Of a stretch of 64,000 nucleotides of DNA, positions 54,704 to 64,000 are shown in pieces. The notes below the pieces were generated by a model, which worked only from the letters and a program-made list of their open reading frames with translations, did no database searches and was not told where the DNA came from. This DNA is from JAWKNZ01 sp041391425. Lineage in GTDB: Bacteria > Bdellovibrionota_B > Oligoflexia > Oligoflexales > JAWKNZ01. The stretch lies in NCBI GenBank assembly GCA_041391425.1, contig JAWKNZ010000007.1, positions 124,001 to 188,000 of the forward strand. The letters are read 5' to 3'. The position numbers and the translations under genes were made by a program. How positions within the stretch are numbered: position 1 is the stretch's first letter; every line of letters begins with the position of its first letter.

Positions 54704-55299
54704 AACAACCCCAATTAAGAGAGATAATTTTTATAACTGTTCTGCAAGAATCAATAAAAAACTAGGTAAGGTTTGTTTGAAACACTTGAATTAAATAGAG
54801 ATTAAATTCAATAAGGAAGCAAAACAGAATAATCAAGTAGAAGGCCATAGATCACAAAAGCCGTAATAGCCAATGCAACACAACCATCAAAGCAAATTTC
54901 ATTCCAGCCTTCTCGTTTTAATTAGGAAAGAAAGCTACTAATGCATGCATTTTTATATGCTAAGCATCACAAAAAAATTAATATATAATATCAACATGTT
55001 ATTAAAATATCGGGTACATCCAAAACAGTAGAGCAGAAAAAAGGCTTCTTCAAAACCAGGGTTAAGTCCAAAGTAACTATAAATTTTGAAAGAATTGCCA
55101 ACATGTGAAAAAATTTTAGTCAGATTGAGCAATATTTTATCAAAAACAGCCTGCTTTCAAATTTAGATAGGGATATTTACTGTATTACAATTCTACAACA
55201 AAAATAATTAACTCATTAAAATCATAAAGATAATACCGACATTGACAATTCCAGCCTTCTCTCATAATGTTCTGAAGAAAGTTGATCCGGGAGAGAAAT
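54704..55299. other. Long intergenic region upstream of gcvT, no feature recognised
   Basis: About 600 AT-rich bases between the divergent glycosyltransferase and glycine cleavage operons. I looked for a glycine riboswitch, the common control of gcvT, and did not find its paired domains. No coding frame or repeat is seen. Confidence 0.45.
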
Positions 55300-56444
55300 G
55301 TGACGAATTCATCAACCATTGAAAATGACAAAAAAACACCACTATTCGCAGAACACCAAAAATTAAATGGAAAAATAGTTTCTTTTGGTGGTTGGGCTAT
55401 GCCGGTTAGCTATGAAAGTGTTGTGGAAGAACATAAAGCAGTAAGAGAAAAAGTTGGCCTTTTTGATGTAAGTCATATGGGAGAAATTTTCGTCAGTGGC
55501 ACTGATGCCTTAAAATTTCTCCAATTATTGACCATAAACGATGTTTCAAAACTCAACATCGGAGCGGGACAATATACCGCCATGTGTAATGAACAAGGTG
55601 GTATGATTGATGATTTAATCATATACCGAGTCGATAACGAGAAATATTTACTTTGTATCAATGCAGCAAACTCAGACAAAGATTTTGCTTGGATACAAAA
55701 AATATTAAAAGCCAATCCAGACCATAAAATAAAAATCGAAAACCTCTCTGAGCTTTGGTCACAACTCGCAGTTCAAGGCCCAGCATGCTTAGAAGCCCTT
55801 AAGGGCTTCTAGATACCCCTTCTGAATTTAGTAAAATAGAAAATCTCGCTTATACCAATATATGCATGATAGACCTATTTAATACACAAGCTTATATTGC
55901 AAGAACCGGCTACACCGGTGAAAAAGGCTTTGAACTTTATGTGCCAAACCAAATAGCTGTAAAATGTTGGCAGACTCTACTTGCAGACAAAGAAAATACC
56001 GGCATCAAGCCTATAGGCCTGGGAGCACGCGATACCTTAAGGCTTGAAGCATGCTATTTACTTTATGGAAATGATATGGATGATTCCGTAAGCCCACTTG
56101 AAGCGGGTATCAGCTGGGCAACAAAATTACAAAAAGACCAGTTTATTGGCAAGTCTCCTTTAATAGAGCAAAAAGAGCTCGGAGTTCCTCGTAGCATATA
56201 TGCTTTTAAATTAGAAGAAAAAGGAATTGCTCGACACGGAATGGAAGTTTATTTTAGTCAAGAAAAAATAGGTGTTGTAACAAGTGGATCTATACTACCA
56301 ACCTTGGGAGGTGCCGGCGGTATGGCCTTACTTACTTCAAACAAGGTTAAAACCGGAGATAAAATTGAAATCGATATCCGCGGCAAAAGAAAAACTGCGA
56401 CCATCATGAAACGGCCGCTTTATTCAGCTAAAACCAAAGATTAA
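55300..56444 (+). CDS. gcvT: Glycine cleavage system T protein (aminomethyltransferase), frameshifted
   Basis: GcvT transfers the methylene group from the aminomethyl-lipoyl arm of GcvH to tetrahydrofolate, releasing ammonia. The first frame has FAEHQKLNGKIVSFGGWAMP, SHMGEI and QYTAMCNEQGGMIDDLI. The frame is lost at codon 171 (LEALKGF stop). The second half continues one frame over (LLDTPSEFSKIENLAY, then ARTGYTGEKGFELY) to the C-terminus GVVTSGSILPTLGGAGG. Adding one A at 55801 restores about 381 residues. The chosen start is GTG at 55300 with GGGAGAG upstream; the ORF extends six codons further to a TTG. It heads the gcvT-gcvH unit. Confidence 0.9.
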
Positions 56445-56529
56445 CTAACGTATACAATTTATGTTTTGTTGATATTTAATATAAGCAAAGCTATTAAGAA
56501 ATGATTAAAACTTTTGAAGGGACTGCTTA

Positions 56530-56916
56530 ATGGACATACCAGCTAATCTTTCATACACAGAAGATCATGAATGGATCTCTAACAAAACCGGCACAGCGAA
56601 AGTGGGAATTTCCGCGTTTGCCGTAGAACAATTAGGCGACATTGTATATGTTGAACTTCCAGATATTGGAAGCAGCTTTGCTACAGGTGAAGCCTTTGGT
56701 ACTGTCGAATCAACAAAGACTGTTTCAGACTTAAATATGCCATTAGCCGGTAAAATTATCGAGATTAACCAAGATATAGTTGACAGCCCAGAAAGCCTCC
56801 AAGAAGACAGCTACCGAGATGGCTGGTTAATAAAAGTTGAAATCTCATCAGACGAAGGCGCTGATAGCCTTATGGATTCAGAAGCTTACGAAAAATTCAT
56901 CAAAGATAACCACTAA
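56530..56916 (+). CDS. gcvH: Glycine cleavage system H protein (lipoyl carrier)
   Basis: GcvH shuttles the aminomethyl group between GcvP, GcvT and the lipoamide dehydrogenase on a lipoyl lysine. The 128-residue protein has the canonical N-terminus (YTEDHEWIS) and GISAFAVEQLGDIVYVELP. The lipoylation site K65 lies in FGTVESTKTVSDL. GWLIKVEI closes the hybrid domain. All elements are intact. A GAAGGGACTG element precedes the ATG. It lies 85 bases after gcvT and is followed by repeat B2 and a strong terminator. Confidence 0.97.
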   Translation: MDIPANLSYTEDHEWISNKTGTAKVGISAFAVEQLGDIVYVELPDIGSSFATGEAFGTVESTKTVSDLNMPLAGKIIEINQDIVDSPESLQEDSYRDGWLIKVEISSDEGADSLMDSEAYEKFIKDNH

Positions 56917-56968
56917 TAAGAAGCTCTCTAGTATGCAAAGTCACATGCAGCAGACAATTTCTAACTGA

Positions 56969-57128
56969 GATCTGAAATTTTTTGAAAAACTGTAGTATTT
57001 TCAACGGATCCGAAGTTCGGTCGGGCGCTAAGCGCGAGGAGGAGGGAAGCCGCAGTGTACATGTTGGTACATAAGGATTTCCTAACGACGAAGCAACACC
57101 GCAACCGGCTAGAAATTCGGATCCGGGT
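56969..57128. repeat. Repeat B2: hairpin-rich repeat downstream of gcvH
   Basis: The copy matches 3621-3781 base for base over most of its length, including CGAGGAGGAGGGAA, CAGTGTACATGTTGGTACAT and AAATTCGGATCCGG. An inverted pair, CGGATCCGAAGTTC at about 57005 and GAAATTCGGATCCG at the right end, may be the true termini of a core of about 120 bp. It lies in the transcribed 3' region of gcvH and could fold in the RNA. Confidence 0.7.
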
Positions 57129-57149
57129 TCTAAAATTAGTAAATAGAAA

Positions 57150-57196
57150 AGAAGAGCTTGGCTTCCTTCAACCAAGGAAGGTACCAAGCTTTTTTA
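57150..57196 (+). terminator. Terminator of the gcvTH unit, probably bidirectional
   Basis: AGCTTGG and CCAAGCT, with CCTTC and GAAGG inside, form a long stem, and TTTTTT follows on the plus strand. On the minus strand CTCTTCTTTT follows, so the same stem may also end gcvP transcription. Confidence 0.7.
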
Positions 57197-57197
57197 A

Positions 57198-60079
57198 TTA
57201 AGAATACTCTTCTATCGAAGGGCAAGTACAAAGTAAATGCCTATCACCATAAGCATTATCAACCCTTCCTACTTTTGGCCAAAATTTATTTTCTCTTAAC
57301 CAGGACGCACCAAATCCTCCAAGCTCTCTATCATAAGGGCGGTCCCAAGAATTTGAGAGCAGATCCTCATAAGTATGAGGCGCATGTTTTAAAACATTAT
57401 TATCTTTATTCCATTCGCCAGACTCTATTTTACGAATCTCATCGCGAATTTGAATCATCGCATTGCAAAAACGATCAAGCTCAGCTTTACACTCACTTTC
57501 CGTTGGTTCGATCATAAATGTACCAGCAACCGGGAAAGATACAGTCGGAGCATGAAATCCATAATCAATCAAACGCTTAGCAACATCATCAACTTCAATA
57601 TTTGCACTAACTTTCAGTGGTCGCAAATCTATAATACACTCATGAGCAACTAATCCCTCATTTCCTCTAAACAAAACCTGATAATGCGGTTCTAATTTTT
57701 TTGCAATATAATTCGCATTCAATATAGCTACTTGAGTAGCTTTTTTCAGACCAGATGCACCCATCATTTTCATATACATCCAAGAAACCGGCAATATTGA
57801 GGCACTACCCCAAGGAGCTTCAGAAATAGCACCAACCCCATTTTCACCACCCATTTCAACCAGCGGATGATCAGGAAGAAAGTCAGCTAAGTGTTTTTTT
57901 ACGGCAATTGGCCCTATGCCAGGGCCACCACCACCATGAGGAATAGAAAAGGTCTTATGCAAATTCAAATGCGATACATCGACACCAAACTCACCTGGCT
58001 TACAAAGTCCAAGCTGTGCATTTAAATTCGCACCGTCCATATAAACCTGACCACCATGGGCATGCATAACTTCACAAATCTCTACGATCGATGTCTCAAA
58101 CACACCGTGAGTCGAGGGATAGGTTACCATCAAGGCAGCCAAATGATCTTTATAATCATTCGCTTTTATTTTAAGATCCTTAACGTCAATATTACCATTT
58201 GAGTCACACTTAACAACAACAACCTTCATACCTGCCATTGCTGCACTTGCGGGATTTGTCCCATGAGCTGAGTTTGGAATTAAACAAACATTGCGATGGC
58301 CCTCACCCTTACTTTCCAAATAAGCCTTAATAACCAAAAGGCCTGCAAACTCACCTTGAGCACCTGAATTCGGCTGCAAGCTAACTGCATCTAAACCAGT
58401 TATCTCTGCTATCATTTCTTCCAAATCATTAAATAGTACTTTGTAACCATCAAATTGATTTGAAGGAGCAAAAGGATGAATCTGATTAAACTCAGGCCAC
58501 GTTACCGGTAATAATTCAGCTGCAGCATTTAATTTCATGGTGCATGAGCCTAACGGTATCATCGAAGTAGTAAGAGATAGGTCATATGATTCCAACTTTT
58601 TAATATATCGCATCATCAACGTTTCTGAATGATAACGATTAAAAACCTCATGAGTTAAAAACTCAGAAGTTCTTTCAAGATTACTTGGAATCCTCCACTC
58701 AGTATCTTTTTTTATTTGATCAAACTTCGCGTCATCACAGCTTGATCCAGTAACCAATTGCAATACTTCCAAAACATCTGCTTCAGTAGTCGTTTCATCA
58801 AAAGAAACCCCCAAGGACTGCCCATCTTCATATATTCTAAAATTTATACCCTGTTTTTCAGCCTCTTTCCTTACTTCAGTGGCTCTAGATTTACCTATAT
58901 TAAACTTCAAAGTATCAAAGAAAGAATCTCCTGAGAGCTTAATACCAGATTTTGACAACCCTTCGTAAAGTATTGCGGTCATAGCATGAACTCGCGATGC
59001 AATTTGCTTTATCCCTTTTGGGCCATGGTAACAAGCATACATAGCAGCCATATTAGCCAGCAAAGCCTGAGCAGTGCATATATTGCTTGTAGCCTTTCCC
59101 TTCTTATATGCTGCTCACGAGTTTGCAACGCCAGCCGATATGCTTTACGGCCATTTACGTCTTTGGAAACTCCAATAATTCGACCCGGAACCCTTCGTTT
59201 ATATTCATCAGTAGTGGCAAAATATCCAGCATGAGGGCCACCGAATCCCAAAGGAACACCAAACCTTTGAGTACTCCCTACAGCAATTTCTGCACCAAGC
59301 TCAGCTGGAGTTTTTAATAACGCTAACGCTAAAATATCTGCACAAACCACTGAAATAACACCTGCATCTTTAGCTTTGGCAATAAAAGATTTATAGTCAA
59401 CAACCGAACCATTAGTATCCGGATACTGCAATAAAATTCCAAAAACAGGCGTATCAAAATCAAAGCTCGCCGAATCTCCAACTATAATATTAATACCTGC
59501 AGCTTTTGCACGAGTCTGTACAACCTTCTTAGTTTGCGGATGGCAATTTTGCGCAATAAAAAATGCTTTAGACCCATCGCGATTATTTGCATGATGGCAC
59601 AAAGCCATAGCTTCAGCTGCGGCTGTCGACTCATCTAATAACGAAGCATTTGCAATCGGAAGACCTGTAAGTTCACTCACCATAGTTTGAAAGTTAAGTA
59701 AAGACTCTAACCTTCCTTGTGATATCTCTGCTTGATAAGGAGTATACTGGGTATACCAGCCAGGATTTTCTAGTATATTTCTTAAAATGACAGGTGGGGT
59801 AACCGTATTATAATAACCACAGCCAATCCACGATTTAAAGACTCTATTCTTACTTGCAATATTTTTAATTGCTTCTAAAGCTCGTGCTTCACTTAAAGGT
59901 TCATCAAGAGAAAGTTCCGTTTTAGAACGAATGGAGCTTGGGATGGCAGCATCGCAAAGTTCATCCAAACTATCCCTTTCAATGTCTTTTAACATTGACA
60001 TCAAATCAGAGTCATTCGGGCCAATATGACGATTTGCAAACTCATCTTCTACACTCAATGCGTTCTGAATTTTTTCCAT
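57198..60079 (-). CDS. gcvP: Glycine dehydrogenase (P protein), full-length, frameshifted
   Basis: GcvP is the PLP enzyme that decarboxylates glycine and passes the aminomethyl group to GcvH. The N-terminal half (RHIGPNDSDLMSMLKDI to ALQTREQHIRRE) and C-terminal half (LLANMAAMYACYHGPKGIK onward) lie in different frames. The PLP lysine is in LHKTFSIPHGGGGPG in the second half. One extra A (plus-strand TTT at 59095-59097) joins them as REKATSNICTAQALL, the expected sequence, giving about 960 residues. In other bacteria the enzyme may be two subunits (GcvPA/GcvPB), but the junction is not at that natural boundary, so this is one broken gene. It is convergent with gcvTH. Confidence 0.9.
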
Positions 60080-60168
60080 AATTAAATCCCTATACAGGCC
60101 AGCTATCTTAGACCATCATTTTCAACAGAAAATACTGTGATTAAATTGATTTTAAAAGTTATTCGTAA

Positions 60169-61035
60169 TTAAGGAAGATCAATGTCACGATGAGAAACAT
60201 TCACAATCACATAGTCAAAAGCAAAACTCTCAATTTGTTTCGCAAGCTGCTCTGCGATACAAACACTGCGATGTTTACCACCGGTACAGCCTACTCCAAT
60301 TCGGAAATAATGCTTACCTTCCTCATAGTACTTTGGCAAAATCCATTTATGCCAATTTGCCAAGCGATTTATACACTCTTTGGCCATTTCATGAGACATA
60401 ATATAGTCATTAACCTCTTTGTCGATACCTGTTTTTTTTCTAAGCTCAGGCACAAAATATGGATTCTGCAAAAACCTAACATCAAAGAGTGAATCTAAAG
60501 GTTTGTATTGTCCATGCTTAAAGCCAAAGCTCACTAAAGAAACATTCAACTTGCGGCTCAATGAACCATTAGAATAACGCCGTTCTATTTTGACAACTAG
60601 GTCATGATGAGGTAACCCAGTAGTATCAATAATAATATTTGCCAAACCTTCAACGGGTAAAAGAATTTCTCTTTCTTCCGTTATCACCTGCCAAAAATTA
60701 CCACCCTGATGTAAAAGCGGATGCGGCCTCCTAGTTGTGCTATAACGCGTCATCAACTCGCTAGACTCTGCGGTCAAAAATACTACATCAAGTTGACCCC
60801 TCGCCCCCAGCTCCTTGTGCATCCCTACAAACTTATTCACATTTTCCAAGTCATGCAAATGAACACCAAAAGCATAGCCTCGAAACGTGCTGTTATTTGT
60901 AATATTTAAAGATTCTAACGTGGGGATAATCATCTCAATAGGCAGGTTATCGATACAATAGAACCCACTGTCATTCAAGGCGTTTATTGCAGTTGTAAGG
61001 CCTGAACCCGAAACACCCGTGATAATAACAATCAA
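60169..61035 (-). CDS. rapZ: RapZ/YvcJ-family nucleotide-binding regulator with altered Walker A
   Basis: In enterics RapZ binds small RNAs and steers GlmS synthesis; in general the family is P-loop proteins linked to rpoN. The 288-residue protein has the conserved C-terminus (IGVGCTGGKHRSVCIAEQLA, then VSHRDIDLP) and YCIDNLPIEMI. The N-terminal P-loop reads GVSGSGLTTAIN, where nearly all family members have GKS or GKT, so the invariant lysine is replaced by leucine at residue 13. The C-terminal RNA-binding part is intact. It lies downstream of rpoN, a common linkage. The loop could be a real loss of nucleotide binding or, less likely, a base error. Confidence 0.9.
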   Translation of the reverse strand: MIVIITGVSGSGLTTAINALNDSGFYCIDNLPIEMIIPTLESLNITNNSTFRGYAFGVHLHDLENVNKFVGMHKELGARGQLDVVFLTAESSELMTRYSTTRRPHPLLHQGGNFWQVITEEREILLPVEGLANIIIDTTGLPHHDLVVKIERRYSNGSLSRKLNVSLVSFGFKHGQYKPLDSLFDVRFLQNPYFVPELRKKTGIDKEVNDYIMSHEMAKECINRLANWHKWILPKYYEEGKHYFRIGVGCTGGKHRSVCIAEQLAKQIESFAFDYVIVNVSHRDIDLP

Positions 61036-61051
61036 TGGCTTCTTAACCTGA

Positions 61052-62517
61052 TTAATAAAACTTCTTCCTTTTACTCGAAGGCAAAATTCCCAGCTGTTCT
61101 CTATACTTAGCCACAGTCCGTCTAGCTAACTCAATACCATCCTCTTTTAAAAACTCCACAATTTTTTGATCAGAGTATGGCTTTTTGGGATTCTCATTAC
61201 CAATAATTTCTCTAATTTTTACCTTTACAGACTCACTGGCGATATCCATACCATTGGCACCAGTGACTGCACTATTAAAAAAGTACTTAAGCTCAAAAAT
61301 TCCGCGCGGTGTGTGCATAAATTTATTGTTAGTTACACGCGAAATCGTCGATTCATGAACACCAATATCATCAGCTATGTCCTTTAAAACCATAGGCTTT
61401 AAACAATGAACACCTTCCTCAAAAACTCCTTTTGTCTTTTAACAATACACTCTGTAGCTCTAAATATAGTACGTTGGCGCTGCTGAATACTTTTAATAAG
61501 CCACTGTGCTGATTTCAGTTTTTCTTGAATATATTCTTTTTCTTCACCTGTTACTTTATTATTGATCCCTTGATAGTATTCATTGAGCCTTAGCTTTGGT
61601 AAGCCTTCTTCATTAAGACTAACGACCCATTCACCACCAAGCTTAAAAACATAAACATCTGGAATAACATACTGTGAAGCATCGGCACCAAACTGCCTAC
61701 CAGGAATAGGATCCAAACCAGCTACAATCGCTACATTTTCAATAACTTCTTCTACGGGAATAGCTAACGACTTAGAAATAACGTCAAAGTTTCTAGTTTC
61801 CAGTTCAGCCATATGGTGTCGTATTATTTTCTCTACGATCTTACTTTTGACCCCAGTACTACGAAGTTGATTGATCAAACATTCTTGCAAATTGCGTGCG
61901 CCTATCCCCGGAGGATCTAAGCGCTGAATGGTATCTAAAACACCTTCGGCTTCATCTCTATCTAAAGATTCCGACTGACACAGTTCATCAAAATCGATTG
62001 CCAAATAGCCCTTTTCATCAATGTTTCCGATTATAAGAGCGGCTATTTCCTTTTCATTATCAGAAAAATCTAGCTCGCCGATTTGTTCATATAAATAGTC
62101 CGATAACGTAGCAGATTTAGTCACTATATTTTCATAGTTTGGAGCTTCATCGCTCTGATTATTACGCGTCGAACTAGTAGGTTGTTGACCTGCTTCTTTA
62201 AGCCTTGATAACGCCTCCCAATCAAGCTCATCCTTTTTCTGACCAGGCTCTACCTTATCCATCATATCTGCAGCTTCAGACATCTGATCACGTAAAACAT
62301 CTTCAGTTGTCTTTTCTCTTTCCTTAGCTACTTGGTTCGCCTCTTCTGCTGACTCTATAATCCCTTCTTCAAGTACCGGATTTTCTGAAAGCTGTTGAGA
62401 AACGAATTGCTCTAACTCCAAACGGCCAAGCTGCAAAAGCTTGATTGCTTGTTGAAGCTGTGGGGTCATCAACAACGATTGAGTAAGTTTTAAACTTTGA
62501 CGAATATCCAGAGCCAT
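61052..62517 (-). CDS. rpoN: RNA polymerase sigma-54 factor, frameshifted
   Basis: Sigma-54 directs transcription of genes that need an AAA+ activator. The first frame has the glutamine-rich region I (RQSLKLTQSLLMTPQLQQAI), an acidic region II and the core-binding region. The second frame carries the helix-turn-helix (LKDIADDIGVHESTISRVTNNKF) and the RpoN box (ARRTVAKYREQLGI) that reads the -24 element. The frames join if one T is added to the run (plus-strand A5 at 61421-61425), giving KEFFEEGVHCLKPMVLKDIA. The full protein has about 489 residues. The start is the ATG at 62517 (MALDIRQ). It lies between lptB and rapZ, the common order. Confidence 0.92.
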
Positions 62518-62540
62518 AACTGTATCCAATTTTTATTAAT

Positions 62541-63317
62541 TTATAACTTAAAATTATCGCCTAAATAGATCTCTCTTACTAGTTGCGATTCTAGCACTTC
62601 TTGCGGTTTGCCTTGAGCAATAATTTCACCACTTGACAAAACATAGGCTCGATCACATGAGCCAAGAGTCTCACGCACATTATGATCTGTAATGAGTACC
62701 CCTAAACCTTCATTGCGCAAATTTTCAATAATTACTTGAATTTCTTGTACAGTCACGGGATCCACACCTGCAAAAGGTTCATCAAGCAGCAAAAAATCAG
62801 GGTCTATGATTAAACTACGCGCAATTTCCACCCTCCGACGCTCCCCACCGGATAAAGCAGATCCTAAAGATTTAGCAATGTGCCCGATCTGAAATTTTTC
62901 AAACAGATCTTCTACAAGTGCCTTCCGTTCTGATCTGGGCACCTTTACAATCTCCATCACCGCACGCAAGTTGTCTTCTACCGTTAACTTTCTAAAAATA
63001 GAAACATTTTGCGGCAAATAACTTATGCCACGCCTAGCCCTTAAGTGCATAGGTAAGCGAGTTATATCTTCACCCCTCAACATTACCGTTCCTGTTTGAG
63101 GATATAAAAGTCCAACGACCATATAAAAGCTTGTGGTTTTTCCTGCACCATTGGGGCCTAATAAACCAACGACCTCACCTGTTTTTATACTAAAGCTCGC
63201 AGAATTAACCACCTGCCTACTTTTAAAGGATTTGCATAAAGAATCAGCACGCAACTCGTAGCTATCTTTATCTACGCTACTTTGTTCTATTTGATTATCA
63301 TGCACTGGGGATAACAT
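62541..63317 (-). CDS. lptB: LPS export ABC transporter ATP-binding protein LptB
   Basis: LptB powers extraction of lipopolysaccharide from the inner membrane with LptF and LptG. The 258-residue protein begins with an unconserved 20-residue extension, then ELRADSLCKSFKSRQVVNSAS. Walker A is GLLGPNGAGKTTSFYMV, the Q-loop region is ISYLPQNVSIFRKL, the signature is LSGGERRRVEIARSLI and Walker B is FLLLDEPFAGVDP with the expected histidine ITDHNV after. All motifs are intact. lptA lies directly upstream and rpoN directly downstream, an arrangement shared by many diderms. Confidence 0.96.
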   Translation of the reverse strand: MLSPVHDNQIEQSSVDKDSYELRADSLCKSFKSRQVVNSASFSIKTGEVVGLLGPNGAGKTTSFYMVVGLLYPQTGTVMLRGEDITRLPMHLRARRGISYLPQNVSIFRKLTVEDNLRAVMEIVKVPRSERKALVEDLFEKFQIGHIAKSLGSALSGGERRRVEIARSLIIDPDFLLLDEPFAGVDPVTVQEIQVIIENLRNEGLGVLITDHNVRETLGSCDRAYVLSSGEIIAQGKPQEVLESQLVREIYLGDNFKL

Positions 63318-63369
63318 TTAATTTCTATCCTTAATGATTATTTATGCCATCAACAACCAGCCACTAAGC

Positions 63370-64000
63370 CTACTGCGTCTTTTCAGCATCATTTCCCGGA
63401 CTAATAACACCTTCTACTTTGCTGGCATCCAACCAACCAGTTTTCAAATTATAAATAATTTTACGACCTCGCACCAAATCATTTCCACGCCAAAACCTTG
63501 CATTTCCAACAATAGTAACCGTCTGTTTTTTTTCATTAAATGTCATCGTATCCCCTTTTGCCCTAATTTTTTTCCCAGTTTTAGGATCAACCTTGGAGAT
63601 CTTCACATTACCACGAGCAATAACTCGATCGACTTCGTCTGTCTGTTTATTAAAAATAACATTTGCTCTATTTGCATCCATACGAAAATCACCTTGAGTT
63701 ACAATAACATTTTTTCGTAGCTCAATCATTCCGTCTGACTTCAATCCCCTTAATCCCTCACTTTCAAAGACGACGGGTAATCCAGAATTATCCGGGCCTA
63801 AAGTTTTCTTAGTAGCGCCCTCTCTAGCGTTTTTAGAGTTCGGATTTTTTTTTGTATTAGCAGGCGGATTTTGACGCACTTCACTAGAAGACGCCTTATT
63901 TTTATCTTTATCCTCTACTTTTTTAATAGGCTTATTTTTATCTATAATATTTTTCGGTTTACCTTGTTTTTTTTCTTCCGAATGAGGGTCTACGCCAATA
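63370..64000 (-). CDS. lptA: LPS transport periplasmic protein LptA (N-terminus outside window)
   Basis: LptA forms the periplasmic bridge along which lipopolysaccharide travels to LptDE. The OstA-like jellyroll domain is clear: IELRKNVIVTQGDFRMDANR, then VDRVIARGNVKISK, KKIRAKGDTMTFNEKKQTV and NARFWRGNDLVRGRKIIYNL. The ATG at 63879 is internal: the frame stays open to the window edge, with a Lys/Asn-rich linker of 80 or more residues before the domain. The signal peptide lies beyond the end of the window. It precedes lptB on the same strand. Confidence 0.85.
   Translation of the reverse strand, partial: IGVDPHSEEKKQGKPKNIIDKNKPIKKVEDKDKNKASSSEVRQNPPANTKKNPNSKNAREGATKKTLGPDNSGLPVVFESEGLRGLKSDGMIELRKNVIVTQGDFRMDANRANVIFNKQTDEVDRVIARGNVKISKVDPKTGKKIRAKGDTMTFNEKKQTVTIVGNARFWRGNDLVRGRKIIYNLKTGWLDASKVEGVISPGNDAEKTQ

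Noticed and set aside
54704..55299. Glycine riboswitch before gcvT
   Set aside because: The region is the right size, but the conserved paired aptamer elements are not seen.
57198..60079. Two-subunit glycine dehydrogenase (gcvPA and gcvPB)
   Set aside because: The break is inside the N-terminal half, not at the natural subunit boundary, and the C-terminal part begins mid-domain without a start site.
1..64000. CRISPR arrays, rRNA genes, prophage structural genes
   Set aside because: No regularly spaced repeats, rRNA signatures or phage structural proteins were found anywhere in the window.

Overview
The window looks like chromosomal DNA of an AT-rich, diderm (Gram-negative) bacterium. Outer-membrane biology is evident: lptA and lptB, lipid A/core-type glycosyltransferases, a bacterial alpha-2-macroglobulin paired with PBP1C, a TonB-like protein and many lipoproteins. 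Sigma-54 (rpoN) occurs together with a c-di-AMP cyclase (cdaA) in the order ftsH-folP-cdaA-ybbR-glmM-pdxJ-tsaE. That combination is known from the former Deltaproteobacteria and Bdellovibrionota, so I infer a Bdellovibrionota/Oligoflexia-like organism. The placement is an inference from gene order, not a phylogeny.

Layout. 1-6564: core operon ftsH (3' end only), folP, cdaA, ybbR, glmM, pdxJ, tsaE, with two short repeats (A1, B1) between ybbR and glmM. 6581-9774: a LysM lipoprotein and a GT-C membrane glycosyltransferase. 9784-14486: an accessory patch holding remnants of a GT2 gene, an IS1380-like transposase and terC, then a TrkH/KtrB-KtrA potassium uptake operon with a third membrane gene, ending beside two tRNA-Arg genes. 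14889-17554: trpB-trpA-trpF. 17568-27021: envelope and hypothetical genes, an M4 metalloprotease, a pcm gene split by repeat A2, a MOSC protein, radC, a TonB-like/lipoprotein pair and a GNAT enzyme. 27100-32195: a decayed accessory zone with argR and argH fragments, a DUF4143 ATPase, an orphan antitoxin, a serine beta-lactamase-like hydrolase and an integrase remnant. 32364-41140: M15 peptidase, pbpC and a giant alpha-2-macroglobulin. 41590-43553: a broken lysR gene and an ISL3-family transposase. 43651-49747: two tRNA-Ser genes, capA, a BamC-like lipoprotein, mdh, a zinc-ribbon protein, a small gene with its own terminator and a degenerate MBL-like protein. 50049-54703: ftsK and a glycosyltransferase cluster. 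55300-60079: the glycine cleavage genes gcvT, gcvH and, on the opposite strand, gcvP. 60169-64000: rapZ, rpoN, lptB and lptA (partial), reading leftward.

Two general features stand out. First, many otherwise normal genes (ybbR, trpF, gcvT, gcvP, rpoN, a waaE-like GT2, a TonB-like gene, a serine hydrolase) are broken by one-base changes, mostly in short A/T runs. This is more likely uncorrected sequencing error than biology, and I treat these as single genes. Second, real mobile DNA is present: a 178-bp inverted-repeat element with CTAG target duplications has split pcm, and a second repeat family shares its GTAC-centred hairpin core. I did not find a clearly new defence or metabolic system. 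The best candidates for novelty are the three-to-four-gene Ktr operon with a HAMP-like accessory protein, the two related hairpin elements and a catalytically degenerate MBL-like protein.
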